In this document: in pieces, positions 19,387 to 27,906 of the stretch | Layout: every line of letters begins with the position of its first letter | How positions within the stretch are numbered: the first letter of the stretch is position 1 | Assembly (NCBI GenBank): GCA_947460595.1 | Contig: CANHGS010000001.1 | Coordinates: forward strand, 372,001 to 436,000 | From: Bacteroidota bacterium | Lineage (GTDB): Bacteria; Bacteroidota; Bacteroidia; Chitinophagales; Chitinophagaceae | Reading direction: 5' to 3' | DNA: 64,000 nucleotides | The notes under the pieces: model-generated | The model's database searches: none | What the model was told of the DNA's origin: nothing | The model's input: the letters and a program-made list of their open reading frames with translations, nothing else | Translations under genes and position numbers: made by a program

Positions 19387-21018
19387 ATGAAGCAAGTTCA
19401 TTTTATTATTTTCTTTTTGGTAATTAGTTGCTCCCTTAGTGCGCAAATCAATCAACCATCCAAGGTTTGGGTGGCTGATTTGGGAAACGGAAAGTTTCAA
19501 AATCCTGTTCTGCACGCAGACTATTCTGATCCTGATGCCATTCGTGTTGGGGATGATTATTATTTGGTAGCTTCTTCCTTTGAAGCCATTCCTGGTCTAC
19601 CCATTTTGCATTCTAAAGACTTAGTGAATTGGAAAATTATCGGCCACGCCATTACGGCTCTTCCGCCCGCTGAATTTTATGCCAAGCCACAACACGGAGG
19701 AGGTGTTTGGGCCCCAAGTCTTAGACATCATAATGGAGAGTTTTATCTCTATTATCCAGATCCGGATTTTGGCATTTTTTTGGTAAAGGCTAAAAACGCT
19801 GCAGGTCCTTGGTCTCAACCCATTCTGGTAGAAGCAGGAAAGGGGTTGATTGATCCAGCTGTAATTTGGGATAAGGATGGAAACAATTATTTGATTCATG
19901 CTTGGGCTGGTTCCAGAGCAGGTATCAAAAGCATTCTTACCATTAAAAAGTTAAATGCCAGTGCAGACAAAGTGATGGATCAAGGCGTGATTGTATATGA
20001 TGGACATGAAAAGGATCCCACTATTGAAGGGCCAAAAATGTACCAAAGAAATGGCTACTACTACATTTTTGCACCAGCAGGAGGTGTGGGTACTGGATGG
20101 CAATTGGTTTTGCGTTCAAAAAACATTTACGGTCCCTATGAAAGAAAAGTAGTGATGGACCAAGGAAGTTCACCCATTAATGGCCCACACCAAGGAGCTT
20201 GGGTAACTACTCAAACGGGAGAAGACTGGTTCTTGCATTTTCAGGACAAAGCTGTTTATGGACGGGTCATGCATTTGCAGCCGATGAAATGGGTGGGAGA
20301 TTGGCCTGTGATAGGTGTAGATAAAAATAATGTTGGGAAAGGAGAACCTGTTTTAGTCTATCAAAAACCGAATGTGGGTAAAACCTGGCCCATACAAACG
20401 CCAGCAGAATCGGATGAGTTTAATGGCGTGCAGATGGGAAAACAATGGCAGTGGCAGGCCAATGCAAAAGGAACTTGGTATTTTATGAACCAAGAAAAAG
20501 GAACACTCAGATTATATGCAGATAAGATGCCGGATTCTGCTAAAAATCTTTGGGATGTTCCCAATGTTCTTCAACAAAAATTTCCAGCCGAAAAATTCAT
20601 GGTCACTACCAAAATTCTATTTTACCCCAATACTAAAATCAGCAATGAGAAAGTTGGTTTAGTGGTCATGGGTTATAGTTTTGCATCCCTAGGATTTAAA
20701 TCCACCAAAACTGGAATTAATTTGGTTTACACCATCTGTAAAGACGCTCAAAAAGGAAGCAAGGAAATAGAAGAGACCCTAGCACAAAATATAGGAAACC
20801 AAATTTGGTTAAGGGTTAAAGTTGGGTCTGGCGGTATCTGTCAATTTAGCTATAGTTGGAATAATGAAGAATTCAGAGAAATGCCCACAAAATTCCAAGC
20901 AGAAGTAAGTAGGTGGATTGGTGCTAAAATTGGGTTGTATTGTAATAGAACTGAAAATACCAATGATGCTGGCTACGCCGATGTGGATTGGTTTAGGATA
21001 GAACCCCTGTTGCCCTAA
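19387..21018 (+). CDS. glycoside hydrolase family 43 enzyme with C-terminal concanavalin-like domain
   Basis: 543 residues with a signal peptide (about 1-19, 'SCSLSAQ'). A five-bladed GH43 propeller covers about residues 35-325, with the catalytic base Asp in 'HADYSDPDAIRVGDDYYL', the pKa-modulating Asp in 'GLIDPAVIWDKDG', and the acid Glu in 'DPTIEGPKMYQRNG'. A C-terminal beta-sandwich (about 335-540) is of the GH43 C2/xylosidase type. Members act on arabinofuranosyl, xylosyl or galactosyl links, and here arabinan or galactan side chains of pectin are likely. It is convergent with the LacI gene, separated by only 7 bases. Subfamily and substrate cannot be fixed by eye. Confidence 0.9.
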   Translation: MKQVHFIIFFLVISCSLSAQINQPSKVWVADLGNGKFQNPVLHADYSDPDAIRVGDDYYLVASSFEAIPGLPILHSKDLVNWKIIGHAITALPPAEFYAKPQHGGGVWAPSLRHHNGEFYLYYPDPDFGIFLVKAKNAAGPWSQPILVEAGKGLIDPAVIWDKDGNNYLIHAWAGSRAGIKSILTIKKLNASADKVMDQGVIVYDGHEKDPTIEGPKMYQRNGYYYIFAPAGGVGTGWQLVLRSKNIYGPYERKVVMDQGSSPINGPHQGAWVTTQTGEDWFLHFQDKAVYGRVMHLQPMKWVGDWPVIGVDKNNVGKGEPVLVYQKPNVGKTWPIQTPAESDEFNGVQMGKQWQWQANAKGTWYFMNQEKGTLRLYADKMPDSAKNLWDVPNVLQQKFPAEKFMVTTKILFYPNTKISNEKVGLVVMGYSFASLGFKSTKTGINLVYTICKDAQKGSKEIEETLAQNIGNQIWLRVKVGSGGICQFSYSWNNEEFREMPTKFQAEVSRWIGAKIGLYCNRTENTNDAGYADVDWFRIEPLLP

Positions 21019-21025
21019 AATATCC

Positions 21026-22057
21026 TTATGGCTTTAAGGAAGATTCCCGAATCATTAATTCCAGAGGAAGTACTTTGTATTCAAATTCTGTAATAGGTCT
21101 TTTGCTTTCAATCAATTGTAGCAAGAGTTCTGTAGCTAATTGCCCCATTTCAAAAGCGGGTTGTTTTACCACTGACAAGGAAGGAGAAAGCAAATCAGTT
21201 AAGTCCAAATTTGAAAATCCCATGAGTGCTACTTCTTCTGGAACCTTGATGCTCTTTGATTTGAAATAACGCAAACAGTTGGTGGTAAGTTTGTCGGCAG
21301 AAGCAACAATAGCATCTGGAATTTGATTCAAGGAAGTAAACCTGTTTAAGGCTGCTTCTACTTCTTCATATAACATGCCACCATGCAGGCAAAATTCAGT
21401 ATAGGACTCTTGATAAGTTAAGCCATGATCTTCTAAGGCTTTTCTATAACCGCCCAATCTTTCTTTTGTAATTGACAAATGGGGTGAACCGGCAAGGTTA
21501 GCAATATGCTGGTGTCCTTTATCCAATAAATGTTTGGTGGCGTCATATGCTCCCTTAAAATTGTCTACAATTACTTTATGGGTATTAATGCTTTCTGCTA
21601 CACGATCAAAAAACACAATTGGAAACCCACGATCATGCAAATTTTTCAAGTGAGAAAAATCTTCTGTTTCTGCCGAAACTGAAATTAATAAACCATCAAT
21701 AGATCTGGATGCCAAATATTGTAAGTCAATTACTTCACGTTCATAGGATTCATGGCTTTGAGAAATAATGACATTGTATCCCTTGTCATAGGCAATGGAC
21801 TCTATGCCGTTAATGGCTTGAGAGAAAAAGCTATTGGCAATTTCACAAACAATGACGCCAATAGACCTACTCCTTTTTTCCTTTAAACTAAGTGCAATTG
21901 GGTTTGGACGATAATTAATTTGCTCAGCATATTCCAATACTTGCTTCTTAGTTGCAGGACTAATCTCATAACTGTCCCTCAAAGCCCTAGATACCGTAGA
22001 GGTAGATAACCCCAAGGCCTTGGCAATGTCTTTGATGGTAACAGCTTCGTATTTCAT
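21026..22057 (-). CDS. LacI-family transcription regulator, probable controller of the pectin locus
   Basis: 343 residues. The N-terminal helix-turn-helix is 'VTIKDIAKALGLSTSTVSRA', followed by the hinge 'NYRPNPIALSLK' whose Leu side chains normally wedge into a central CpG. A periplasmic-binding-protein-like effector domain fills residues 62-343, ending 'LPLELMIRESS'. It is the only complete DNA-binding regulator in the pectin region. Four AACG-centred sites (12920, 24666, 40672, 44236) lie at transcription-unit boundaries and are its likely targets. The effector is probably a pathway intermediate such as 2-keto-3-deoxygluconate or galacturonate. Site ownership and effector are inference. 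Confidence 0.92.
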   Translation of the reverse strand: MKYEAVTIKDIAKALGLSTSTVSRALRDSYEISPATKKQVLEYAEQINYRPNPIALSLKEKRSRSIGVIVCEIANSFFSQAINGIESIAYDKGYNVIISQSHESYEREVIDLQYLASRSIDGLLISVSAETEDFSHLKNLHDRGFPIVFFDRVAESINTHKVIVDNFKGAYDATKHLLDKGHQHIANLAGSPHLSITKERLGGYRKALEDHGLTYQESYTEFCLHGGMLYEEVEAALNRFTSLNQIPDAIVASADKLTTNCLRYFKSKSIKVPEEVALMGFSNLDLTDLLSPSLSVVKQPAFEMGQLATELLLQLIESKRPITEFEYKVLPLELMIRESSLKP

Positions 22058-22082
22058 GCTTTTAGTTCAATTAAATGTAAGC

Positions 22083-22124
22083 TTCTTGATACCACAAAAT
22101 ACATATTTTATTTTTTATCAAGAA
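22083..22124. repeat. 9-bp inverted repeat upstream of the LacI gene
   Basis: TTCTTGATA (22083-22091) and TATCAAGAA (22116-22124) are perfect complements around a 24-base AT-rich spacer. They lie between the propeller-GH29 gene stop and the LacI start (both minus strand). It might be a weak intercistronic hairpin or a control site. The centre does not resemble the CpG operators. Confidence 0.45.
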
Positions 22125-22135
22125 TCATCAGTTAT

Positions 22136-24463
22136 TTAGTCTAAAATGCCCGTATGCGAACCTGGGCTGGTGATTTTTTCAATTTTTAAAACCGATAGTG
22201 AATTAAAAGGTAAAACAGCCGGTATACTAATTACAATTCCTGTTCCTGCACTTGGTTTATAGGTAACTAGACTTTCTCCCTTGGGAGTTAATAGATGTAT
22301 TTTGCCAATTGTTTTAGGGTTAACATACATCAATAAGTGGTTTTGACTAGTCTTTTTAACGAATACAAAAATATGTGTTTTGTTTTCGGTGATATAAGTG
22401 TTGTAGACTTTAAGGGAAGAACTGTTAGTTTGATGAATAGCTGCTGCATTAACAGACATCCATTCTGAAATGCTTTTTAGTCTGGTCTTTGCCAATGCGG
22501 GTATATTACCTTTTGCATCAGGCCCAATATTTAATAAATAGTTGCCTCCTTTAGATCTAATCTCTACCAATTTTTCAATCAATTCATTGGCTGATTTCCA
22601 ATATTCATTACTATCCAAAACACTATAACCCCAACTTTCTGCCATGGTAGCTGGGCATTCCCATGGTTTTAGGCTTTCTTTTTCAGGTATGCGATTGTCT
22701 TCCATTTCAATTACATCGCCTACATTGTTTCCCACCCTTGTATTAATTAGGCAATTGGGCTGAATTCGTTTCACAAATAATTCTAATGATATACTTTGTT
22801 TTTGAGTAGTGAGTTCTGGTGTGTCAAACCAAATCATACTTATTTCACCATAGTTACTCAATAACTCTTGAAGTTGGGGTTTCACTTTTTCAGATAAATA
22901 TGTTTCATAACTCCTATTGGAAGTATCAGGGAAATCCCAAATATTTCTTCTAGCTTCTCTAGAAATGGCATTTGGATTTTCCCAATCTCTGCCCAATGAA
23001 TAATACAGACATAATTTAATCCCTTCTTTTTTGCAAGCTTCAGCCAAGTCTTTTAAGGGGTCTTTTTTATATGGAGTACTATTTACAATATTATAGGGCG
23101 AAACCTTACTATGATACATAGCAAACCCATCATGATGTTTACTAGTATAAGTGATGTATTTAAACCCAGCTGCTTTTGCCGTTTTTACAATTTCAAGTGC
23201 ATTAAAATTGGTAGGATTAAAACCATTTGCTAATTGGGCATATTCTTTCAATGGAATTTTATTTAACAACATAATATGCTCAGCCAAAGGATTAATATAT
23301 CGTTCATCATGGACAGGTTGATTATTCCAAACTCCTGCTGGAATAGCATACAAACCCCAGTGAATAAACATCCCTAATCCAGCCTCTCTAAACCATTTAG
23401 TATTGTCTGGTACTTCACTTATTTTTTTTAATGGCACTGACATATTCCAAGAATGGGTATTGTCTTTGTTTTTGGTAGCAAAAAAAGCGTGAGTGGCAAT
23501 TCCATTTTCTATTAATACAGACGGACGTTCCATGGCACCATGTATGGATGTGTTTCCGTCTTTTAATGTAATATTCTTTGTAATAGCAACTGGATTATTT
23601 TCAACAGTCCATTTTAAACCATCTTTTGATTGAGCATAATAGATTTCTTTGTCTGAATATTTTCTATCATGATCTAACATCAATGCATGGAATTTGCCAT
23701 TTTCAAACCAAATGGTAGGATCTTCAGCGCCAATGCCCATCTCAAATGGTTTATCAGAAACACGTTTATATGGCCCTGCCCAATTATCTGCTATAGCCAA
23801 ACCAATGGCATGTGTTTTTAATTTTTCAACTCCTTTATAATACAGCATTACCCTCCCGTCTTCAAAAACAAAGGGAGATGGGTTTGCTACTAAATACTGT
23901 TCCCAAGAATTTGGAACAATATCTAAAATTGGTTTTTCACTTCTAGTCCAAGGCCCATAAGGTGATTTTGCTGTTGCTAATCCAATTCGTTCGTGATGAT
24001 GCGCGTCTAATTTTTTTTCAGATTCGGCAGTGATTAGATGATTTTCATCCGGCATATCACCTTTGTAAGTTGTACCAGTATAATAAAGTAAATAGGTATC
24101 TCCTGATTTTCTAATAGCTGGATTATGTGTCATTTTCCCATCCCAATATTGTTCCCCTCTTGGTGCAAGTACCACATCTGAAAAGCTATAGGGGCCTTCG
24201 GGTTTATCTGAAACTGCATGTACAATCTCAGAATTTGTAAGCCAATAAATTTCAAAAGATAATTTTTTAGACCATCTAGAAGCAAACATATGGTATTTGC
24301 CATCCTCTCCTTTAATGACTGACCCACACCAAGTCCAATAATTATCTTGATGAAAGCCAAATTTTTCTTCGGTAGGAAGAATTCGTTCTCTGAAAGTTTG
24401 TGCAGAAACTGTGTTGTCAATAATCAGTATTATAATAATTAAAAAGGGGATGATTTTTTTCAT
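22136..24463 (-). CDS. two-enzyme fusion: GH43-like five-bladed propeller plus GH29 alpha-L-fucosidase
   Basis: 775 residues with a signal peptide (1-22). Residues 25-345 form a GH43/GH117-type propeller ('THNPAIRKSGDTYLLYYTGT', 'VANPSPFVFEDGRVMLYYKG', 'GAEDPTIWFENGKFHALMLD'). Residues about 350-690 are a GH29 barrel with 'GMFIHWGLYAIPAG', 'TSKHHDGFAMYHS' and the nucleophile D547 in 'ISMIWFDTPE'. A small beta-sandwich ends the protein. GH29 enzymes release alpha-L-fucose (or a related sugar) with retention. The propeller partner suggests sequential removal of two side-chain sugars, perhaps from rhamnogalacturonan. The acid/base residues of each half need alignment to confirm. It is divergent from SusC 2 and upstream of the LacI gene. 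Confidence 0.88.
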   Translation of the reverse strand: MKKIIPFLIIIILIIDNTVSAQTFRERILPTEEKFGFHQDNYWTWCGSVIKGEDGKYHMFASRWSKKLSFEIYWLTNSEIVHAVSDKPEGPYSFSDVVLAPRGEQYWDGKMTHNPAIRKSGDTYLLYYTGTTYKGDMPDENHLITAESEKKLDAHHHERIGLATAKSPYGPWTRSEKPILDIVPNSWEQYLVANPSPFVFEDGRVMLYYKGVEKLKTHAIGLAIADNWAGPYKRVSDKPFEMGIGAEDPTIWFENGKFHALMLDHDRKYSDKEIYYAQSKDGLKWTVENNPVAITKNITLKDGNTSIHGAMERPSVLIENGIATHAFFATKNKDNTHSWNMSVPLKKISEVPDNTKWFREAGLGMFIHWGLYAIPAGVWNNQPVHDERYINPLAEHIMLLNKIPLKEYAQLANGFNPTNFNALEIVKTAKAAGFKYITYTSKHHDGFAMYHSKVSPYNIVNSTPYKKDPLKDLAEACKKEGIKLCLYYSLGRDWENPNAISREARRNIWDFPDTSNRSYETYLSEKVKPQLQELLSNYGEISMIWFDTPELTTQKQSISLELFVKRIQPNCLINTRVGNNVGDVIEMEDNRIPEKESLKPWECPATMAESWGYSVLDSNEYWKSANELIEKLVEIRSKGGNYLLNIGPDAKGNIPALAKTRLKSISEWMSVNAAAIHQTNSSSLKVYNTYITENKTHIFVFVKKTSQNHLLMYVNPKTIGKIHLLTPKGESLVTYKPSAGTGIVISIPAVLPFNSLSVLKIEKITSPGSHTGILD

Positions 24464-24570
24464 GACAAGTAATTTGTTTCTTTTTCTCAGAGTAAGGAAT
24501 CATAAGTTGAACTTAGGTATTTGCTAAACTTCTTGAAAGTACATTTTGCAATAAAATAAAACTATTCTTT

Positions 24571-24603
24571 TTTTTGAATGATAAAAAATGATTCATTCAA
24601 AAA
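24571..24603. repeat. 11-bp perfect inverted repeat in divergent promoter region
   Basis: TTTTTGAATGA (24571-24581) and TCATTCAAAAA (24593-24603) are perfect complements with an 11-base spacer. It lies 108 bases upstream of the GH29-fusion start. It could be a binding site for a dimeric regulator other than LacI, or a 5' leader hairpin. Confidence 0.5.
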
Positions 24604-24665
24604 TTTCCTTTCAAATGGGAGTCAAATAAGGCTAAAACCCTTTATTGATAAGCTTTGATATCGAT

Positions 24666-24683
24666 GCCGGGAACGATTGCGTA
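24666..24683. promoter_or_regulatory. candidate LacI-type operator, site B (between GH29 fusion and SusC 2)
   Basis: GCCGGGAACGATTGCGTA, CG centre at 24674/24675, identical to site A in 15 of 18 positions and to site D in its last eight bases. It lies between divergent starts, 203 bases from the GH29-fusion start and 227 bases from the SusC start, so it could serve either or both. Confidence 0.6.
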
Positions 24684-24909
24684 GATAAAGAAAAGTCAAT
24701 CAGTAATGGCGTTTGAAAACAATGCTAATTTGCTAACTAGATTCCATAGGTATTTTGCTTGCCCTTGAATAACTAACCAAGATAGTTGGATGCAAATCAA
24801 TCATTTTAACAGGATTGATTTACGAATACTTGAAAAAGTTGGATTATTTGTCTGCATGCAAGTTTTATGGAGTTTCAAATTTTGCCAAAAGTAAAAACAA
24901 ACTTGCTGT

Positions 24910-27879
24910 ATGAAAAAAGTACAAATTTTAATCCTATTTATGGGATGCCTGCTGCAACTAGCAGCACAAACAAAGCCCATTAAGGGTAGCGTTGTTGATG
25001 AGGGCAACGGGAAACCACTTTCAGGGGTTTCTGTTATTGACAAAAAATCAAAATCAGGCACCAAAACAGATGAAGCTGGTAATTTTCAATTAACCCTCAA
25101 ATCTGAAGCAGCTTCTGTAGAATTAGAATTTAGTTATGTTGGCTACAAATCACAAACCGTTTCAGCAACAACAGGTAGTGCTTTAACTATTAGTTTGTCT
25201 AAAGAAGTAAAAGCTTTAGATGAAGTTGTAGTCATTGGTTATGGTGTTTCATCTAAAAAAGATTTAACCGGTGCAGTGGTTTCAATTAAAGCCGAAGAAA
25301 TTAGAAAAGTAGCTGCTACCAGTGTCATGGAATCATTACAAGGTAAAGTTGCAGGGGTTGATATTGTTAGAACTAGTGGTTCTGCTGGAGCAAATGTTAG
25401 TGTTACAGTACGCGGAAACAGGTCAATTAGAGCAGGTAACGGTCCATTGTATATTGTTGATGGTATTCAGTATGACAATTTTCAAGACATCAATACCAAT
25501 GATATTGAATCAATGGAAGTGTTGAAGGATGGATCTTCTACTGCTATTTATGGATCAAAAGGAGCCAATGGGGTTATTCTGATTACCACAAAAAAAGGTA
25601 AGGTGGGAAAATTAACTGTTAATGCCGGAACTTATTATGGTATTTCAGAAGCCGCTGGTTACCCTATCCCAATGACCGGGCCACAATTTGCAGAGTTAAA
25701 AAGACAAGCATATCGTACAGCTAATCCAGCTTATAATCCAGCAACGGATGAAGCAAAAGTTTTCACAAGTCCTGCAGATTTAGCTGCCGTTCAATCTGGT
25801 GCTTCTTTTTATTATCCTGGGATGCTTCTTGGAAAAGGTTCACAACAAGAACATAGCGTAAACATTGCCAGTGGTACAGAAAAGACACGTGTATTTGCTT
25901 CTTTTGCCTATTTCAAGGAAAAAGGTCTTTTGTACAATGACTATTTAAATAGATATTCATTAAGGTTAAATATTGAGCAAACTATTACCAATAGTTTGAA
26001 ATTGGGCTTTGAAAGTCAGTTGTCTTATTACGATGGGAATTCTCGCGCAGATGGTGTTTTAAACCAAGCAAACAAAGTATTACCTTATTATAATCCCTAT
26101 GCCGCAGATGGTGTGACCTTATTAAAAAATCCAGGAAACGGTGCTCAGTTTAATCCTTTGTTAGACGATGTACCAGGTGCCTATAAGAATGATACAAAAA
26201 CTACTAGAATTTTATCAACTGGTTATGTAGATTGGAAACCATTGAAAAGCCTAAGCATTCGTTCTAATTTTGGGGTAGTAAATGCCAATTCAAGAAATGG
26301 TTTCTTTGAAGACGCCAACACTATTAACCGTGCATTGTCTTCTGGTTCACTATCTAGGATTAATAATAGTATGCAGGCCAATTTAACTTGGGAAAATATC
26401 ATCAATTGGAAAGAACAATTTGGTGACCATAGTGTGGCAGTTACTGGCGTTACCAGTTATTTGTCAAATAGGTCTGAAAATAATTCGGCATCTGCAACTG
26501 GTCAATTATTGGCAAGTCAAGCATTTTACGCTTTACAAAATAATCCTTCCAATTTGGCTGTTTCTAGTAACTATGTTGGTAGTAATCTAACTTCATATGC
26601 ATTCCGTTTAAATTATGGATACAAGAGTAAATACCTATTAACTTTTACAGGTAGAGAAGATGGAGCATCTGTATTGGCACCTCAGAATCGTTGGTCATTC
26701 TTCCCTTCAGCTGCTGCTGCTTGGAGAATTGGAGACGAAGGATTTATGCAGAACAATCACTTCTTCAATGACTTAAAATTGAGGGTGAGTTATGGAGTTG
26801 CTGGTAATTCAGCAGTAAGTCCTTATCAAACACAGAGTGGATTGATTTTGGTTCCTTATTCCTTTAATGATATCAGCTCCTTGGCTTATGGATTGGATCC
26901 ACAAATTGGTAATACAGATTTGAAATGGGAATTAACTGCAACTACCAATATTGGTCTTGATTTTGCTATTCTAAAAAATAGAATTTCAGGGTCAATTGAT
27001 GTGTATGATTCAAAAACAGACAATTTGTTGTACTTGGTTAAATTGCCAGCAACAACAGGTGGTACTTCTATCTTGGGTAATGTTGGTAAAACAAGAAACT
27101 CAGGATTTGAATTGACTTTGAAATCAGAGAATATCAAATCAAATCATTTTTCTTGGACATCACAGTTGACCTACATGCGCAACAATGAAAGAATTGTTGA
27201 TTTACCAAACGGCCAAAATGATGTAGCTAGTGGATTTTTCATTGGTTCTCCAGTAAGGTCATTTTATGATTATAACAAATTAGGAATTTGGCAAACTGAA
27301 GATGCATCAACAGCTGCTAGCTTTGGTTATAAGCCAGGCGATATTCGTGTACAAGATGTAGACGGAGATAAAAAATTCACAGCCTTGGGCGATAGGTCTG
27401 TGATTGGTTCTGCCGTTCCTCAATACTCTCTTGGATTTAACAACGATATCCGTTTCAGAGACTTTGACTTGAATATCTATTTATTTGCAAGGGTAGGACA
27501 AACATTTGTTTCTGATTATGCACTTAAGTTTGAACCTAATGGTATTGAAAATGGAGCTAATGTAAATTATTGGACTCCTGAAAATCCTACCAATGATTAT
27601 CCTAGACCCAATATCAATATCTCAAAAGCATCTATGCCATTTGCCTCAACATTAGGTTATAAAGACGGGTCTTATTTGAAAATTAGAAATATTACCATTG
27701 GGTATACATTGCCTTCTTCTATAGCTAGCAAAATCCATGTTGCCAGTTTAAGATGGTATGTAAGTGCCAGAAACTATGTTACTTTTTCTAAAGTGAAAGA
27801 CTATGATCCAGAAGGTGGTGGTTCTTTTGAAAGACCACTAACCAAATTGATTGTAACTGGACTTACTTTCACATTTTGA
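24910..27879 (+). CDS. susC: SusC/RagA-type TonB-linked outer-membrane transporter (second pair)
   Basis: 989 residues. Signal peptide 1-20 ('CLLQLAAQT'), carboxypeptidase-like domain about 22-100, plug with 'LDEVVVIGYGVSSKKDLTGA', 'GPLYIVDGIQYD' and 'STAIYGSKGANGVILITTKK', then the barrel. It imports oligosaccharides together with the SusD protein encoded 27 bases downstream. It is shorter than the first SusC and differs clearly in barrel sequence, so the two pairs likely take different pectic fragments. Operator site B lies upstream. The unit continues into the CE12-GH28, GH105 and CE8-PL10 genes without a visible terminator. Confidence 0.95.
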   Translation: MKKVQILILFMGCLLQLAAQTKPIKGSVVDEGNGKPLSGVSVIDKKSKSGTKTDEAGNFQLTLKSEAASVELEFSYVGYKSQTVSATTGSALTISLSKEVKALDEVVVIGYGVSSKKDLTGAVVSIKAEEIRKVAATSVMESLQGKVAGVDIVRTSGSAGANVSVTVRGNRSIRAGNGPLYIVDGIQYDNFQDINTNDIESMEVLKDGSSTAIYGSKGANGVILITTKKGKVGKLTVNAGTYYGISEAAGYPIPMTGPQFAELKRQAYRTANPAYNPATDEAKVFTSPADLAAVQSGASFYYPGMLLGKGSQQEHSVNIASGTEKTRVFASFAYFKEKGLLYNDYLNRYSLRLNIEQTITNSLKLGFESQLSYYDGNSRADGVLNQANKVLPYYNPYAADGVTLLKNPGNGAQFNPLLDDVPGAYKNDTKTTRILSTGYVDWKPLKSLSIRSNFGVVNANSRNGFFEDANTINRALSSGSLSRINNSMQANLTWENIINWKEQFGDHSVAVTGVTSYLSNRSENNSASATGQLLASQAFYALQNNPSNLAVSSNYVGSNLTSYAFRLNYGYKSKYLLTFTGREDGASVLAPQNRWSFFPSAAAAWRIGDEGFMQNNHFFNDLKLRVSYGVAGNSAVSPYQTQSGLILVPYSFNDISSLAYGLDPQIGNTDLKWELTATTNIGLDFAILKNRISGSIDVYDSKTDNLLYLVKLPATTGGTSILGNVGKTRNSGFELTLKSENIKSNHFSWTSQLTYMRNNERIVDLPNGQNDVASGFFIGSPVRSFYDYNKLGIWQTEDASTAASFGYKPGDIRVQDVDGDKKFTALGDRSVIGSAVPQYSLGFNNDIRFRDFDLNIYLFARVGQTFVSDYALKFEPNGIENGANVNYWTPENPTNDYPRPNINISKASMPFASTLGYKDGSYLKIRNITIGYTLPSSIASKIHVASLRWYVSARNYVTFSKVKDYDPEGGGSFERPLTKLIVTGLTFTF

Positions 27880-27906
27880 TCATAAACCCAACAAAAATCA
27901 AGACAA

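Larger units (their letters stand above)
24464..24909. other. divergent control region between GH29 fusion and second SusC gene
   Basis: 446 bases. It contains an 11-bp inverted repeat (24571-24603) and operator candidate site B (24666-24683). No open frame here looks coding. No textbook -33/-7 pair was found on either strand. Confidence 0.6.

Noticed and set aside
24130..24420. 96-codon minus-strand frame within the GH29-fusion gene
   Set aside because: Lies wholly inside the GH29-fusion reading frame and has no independent features.
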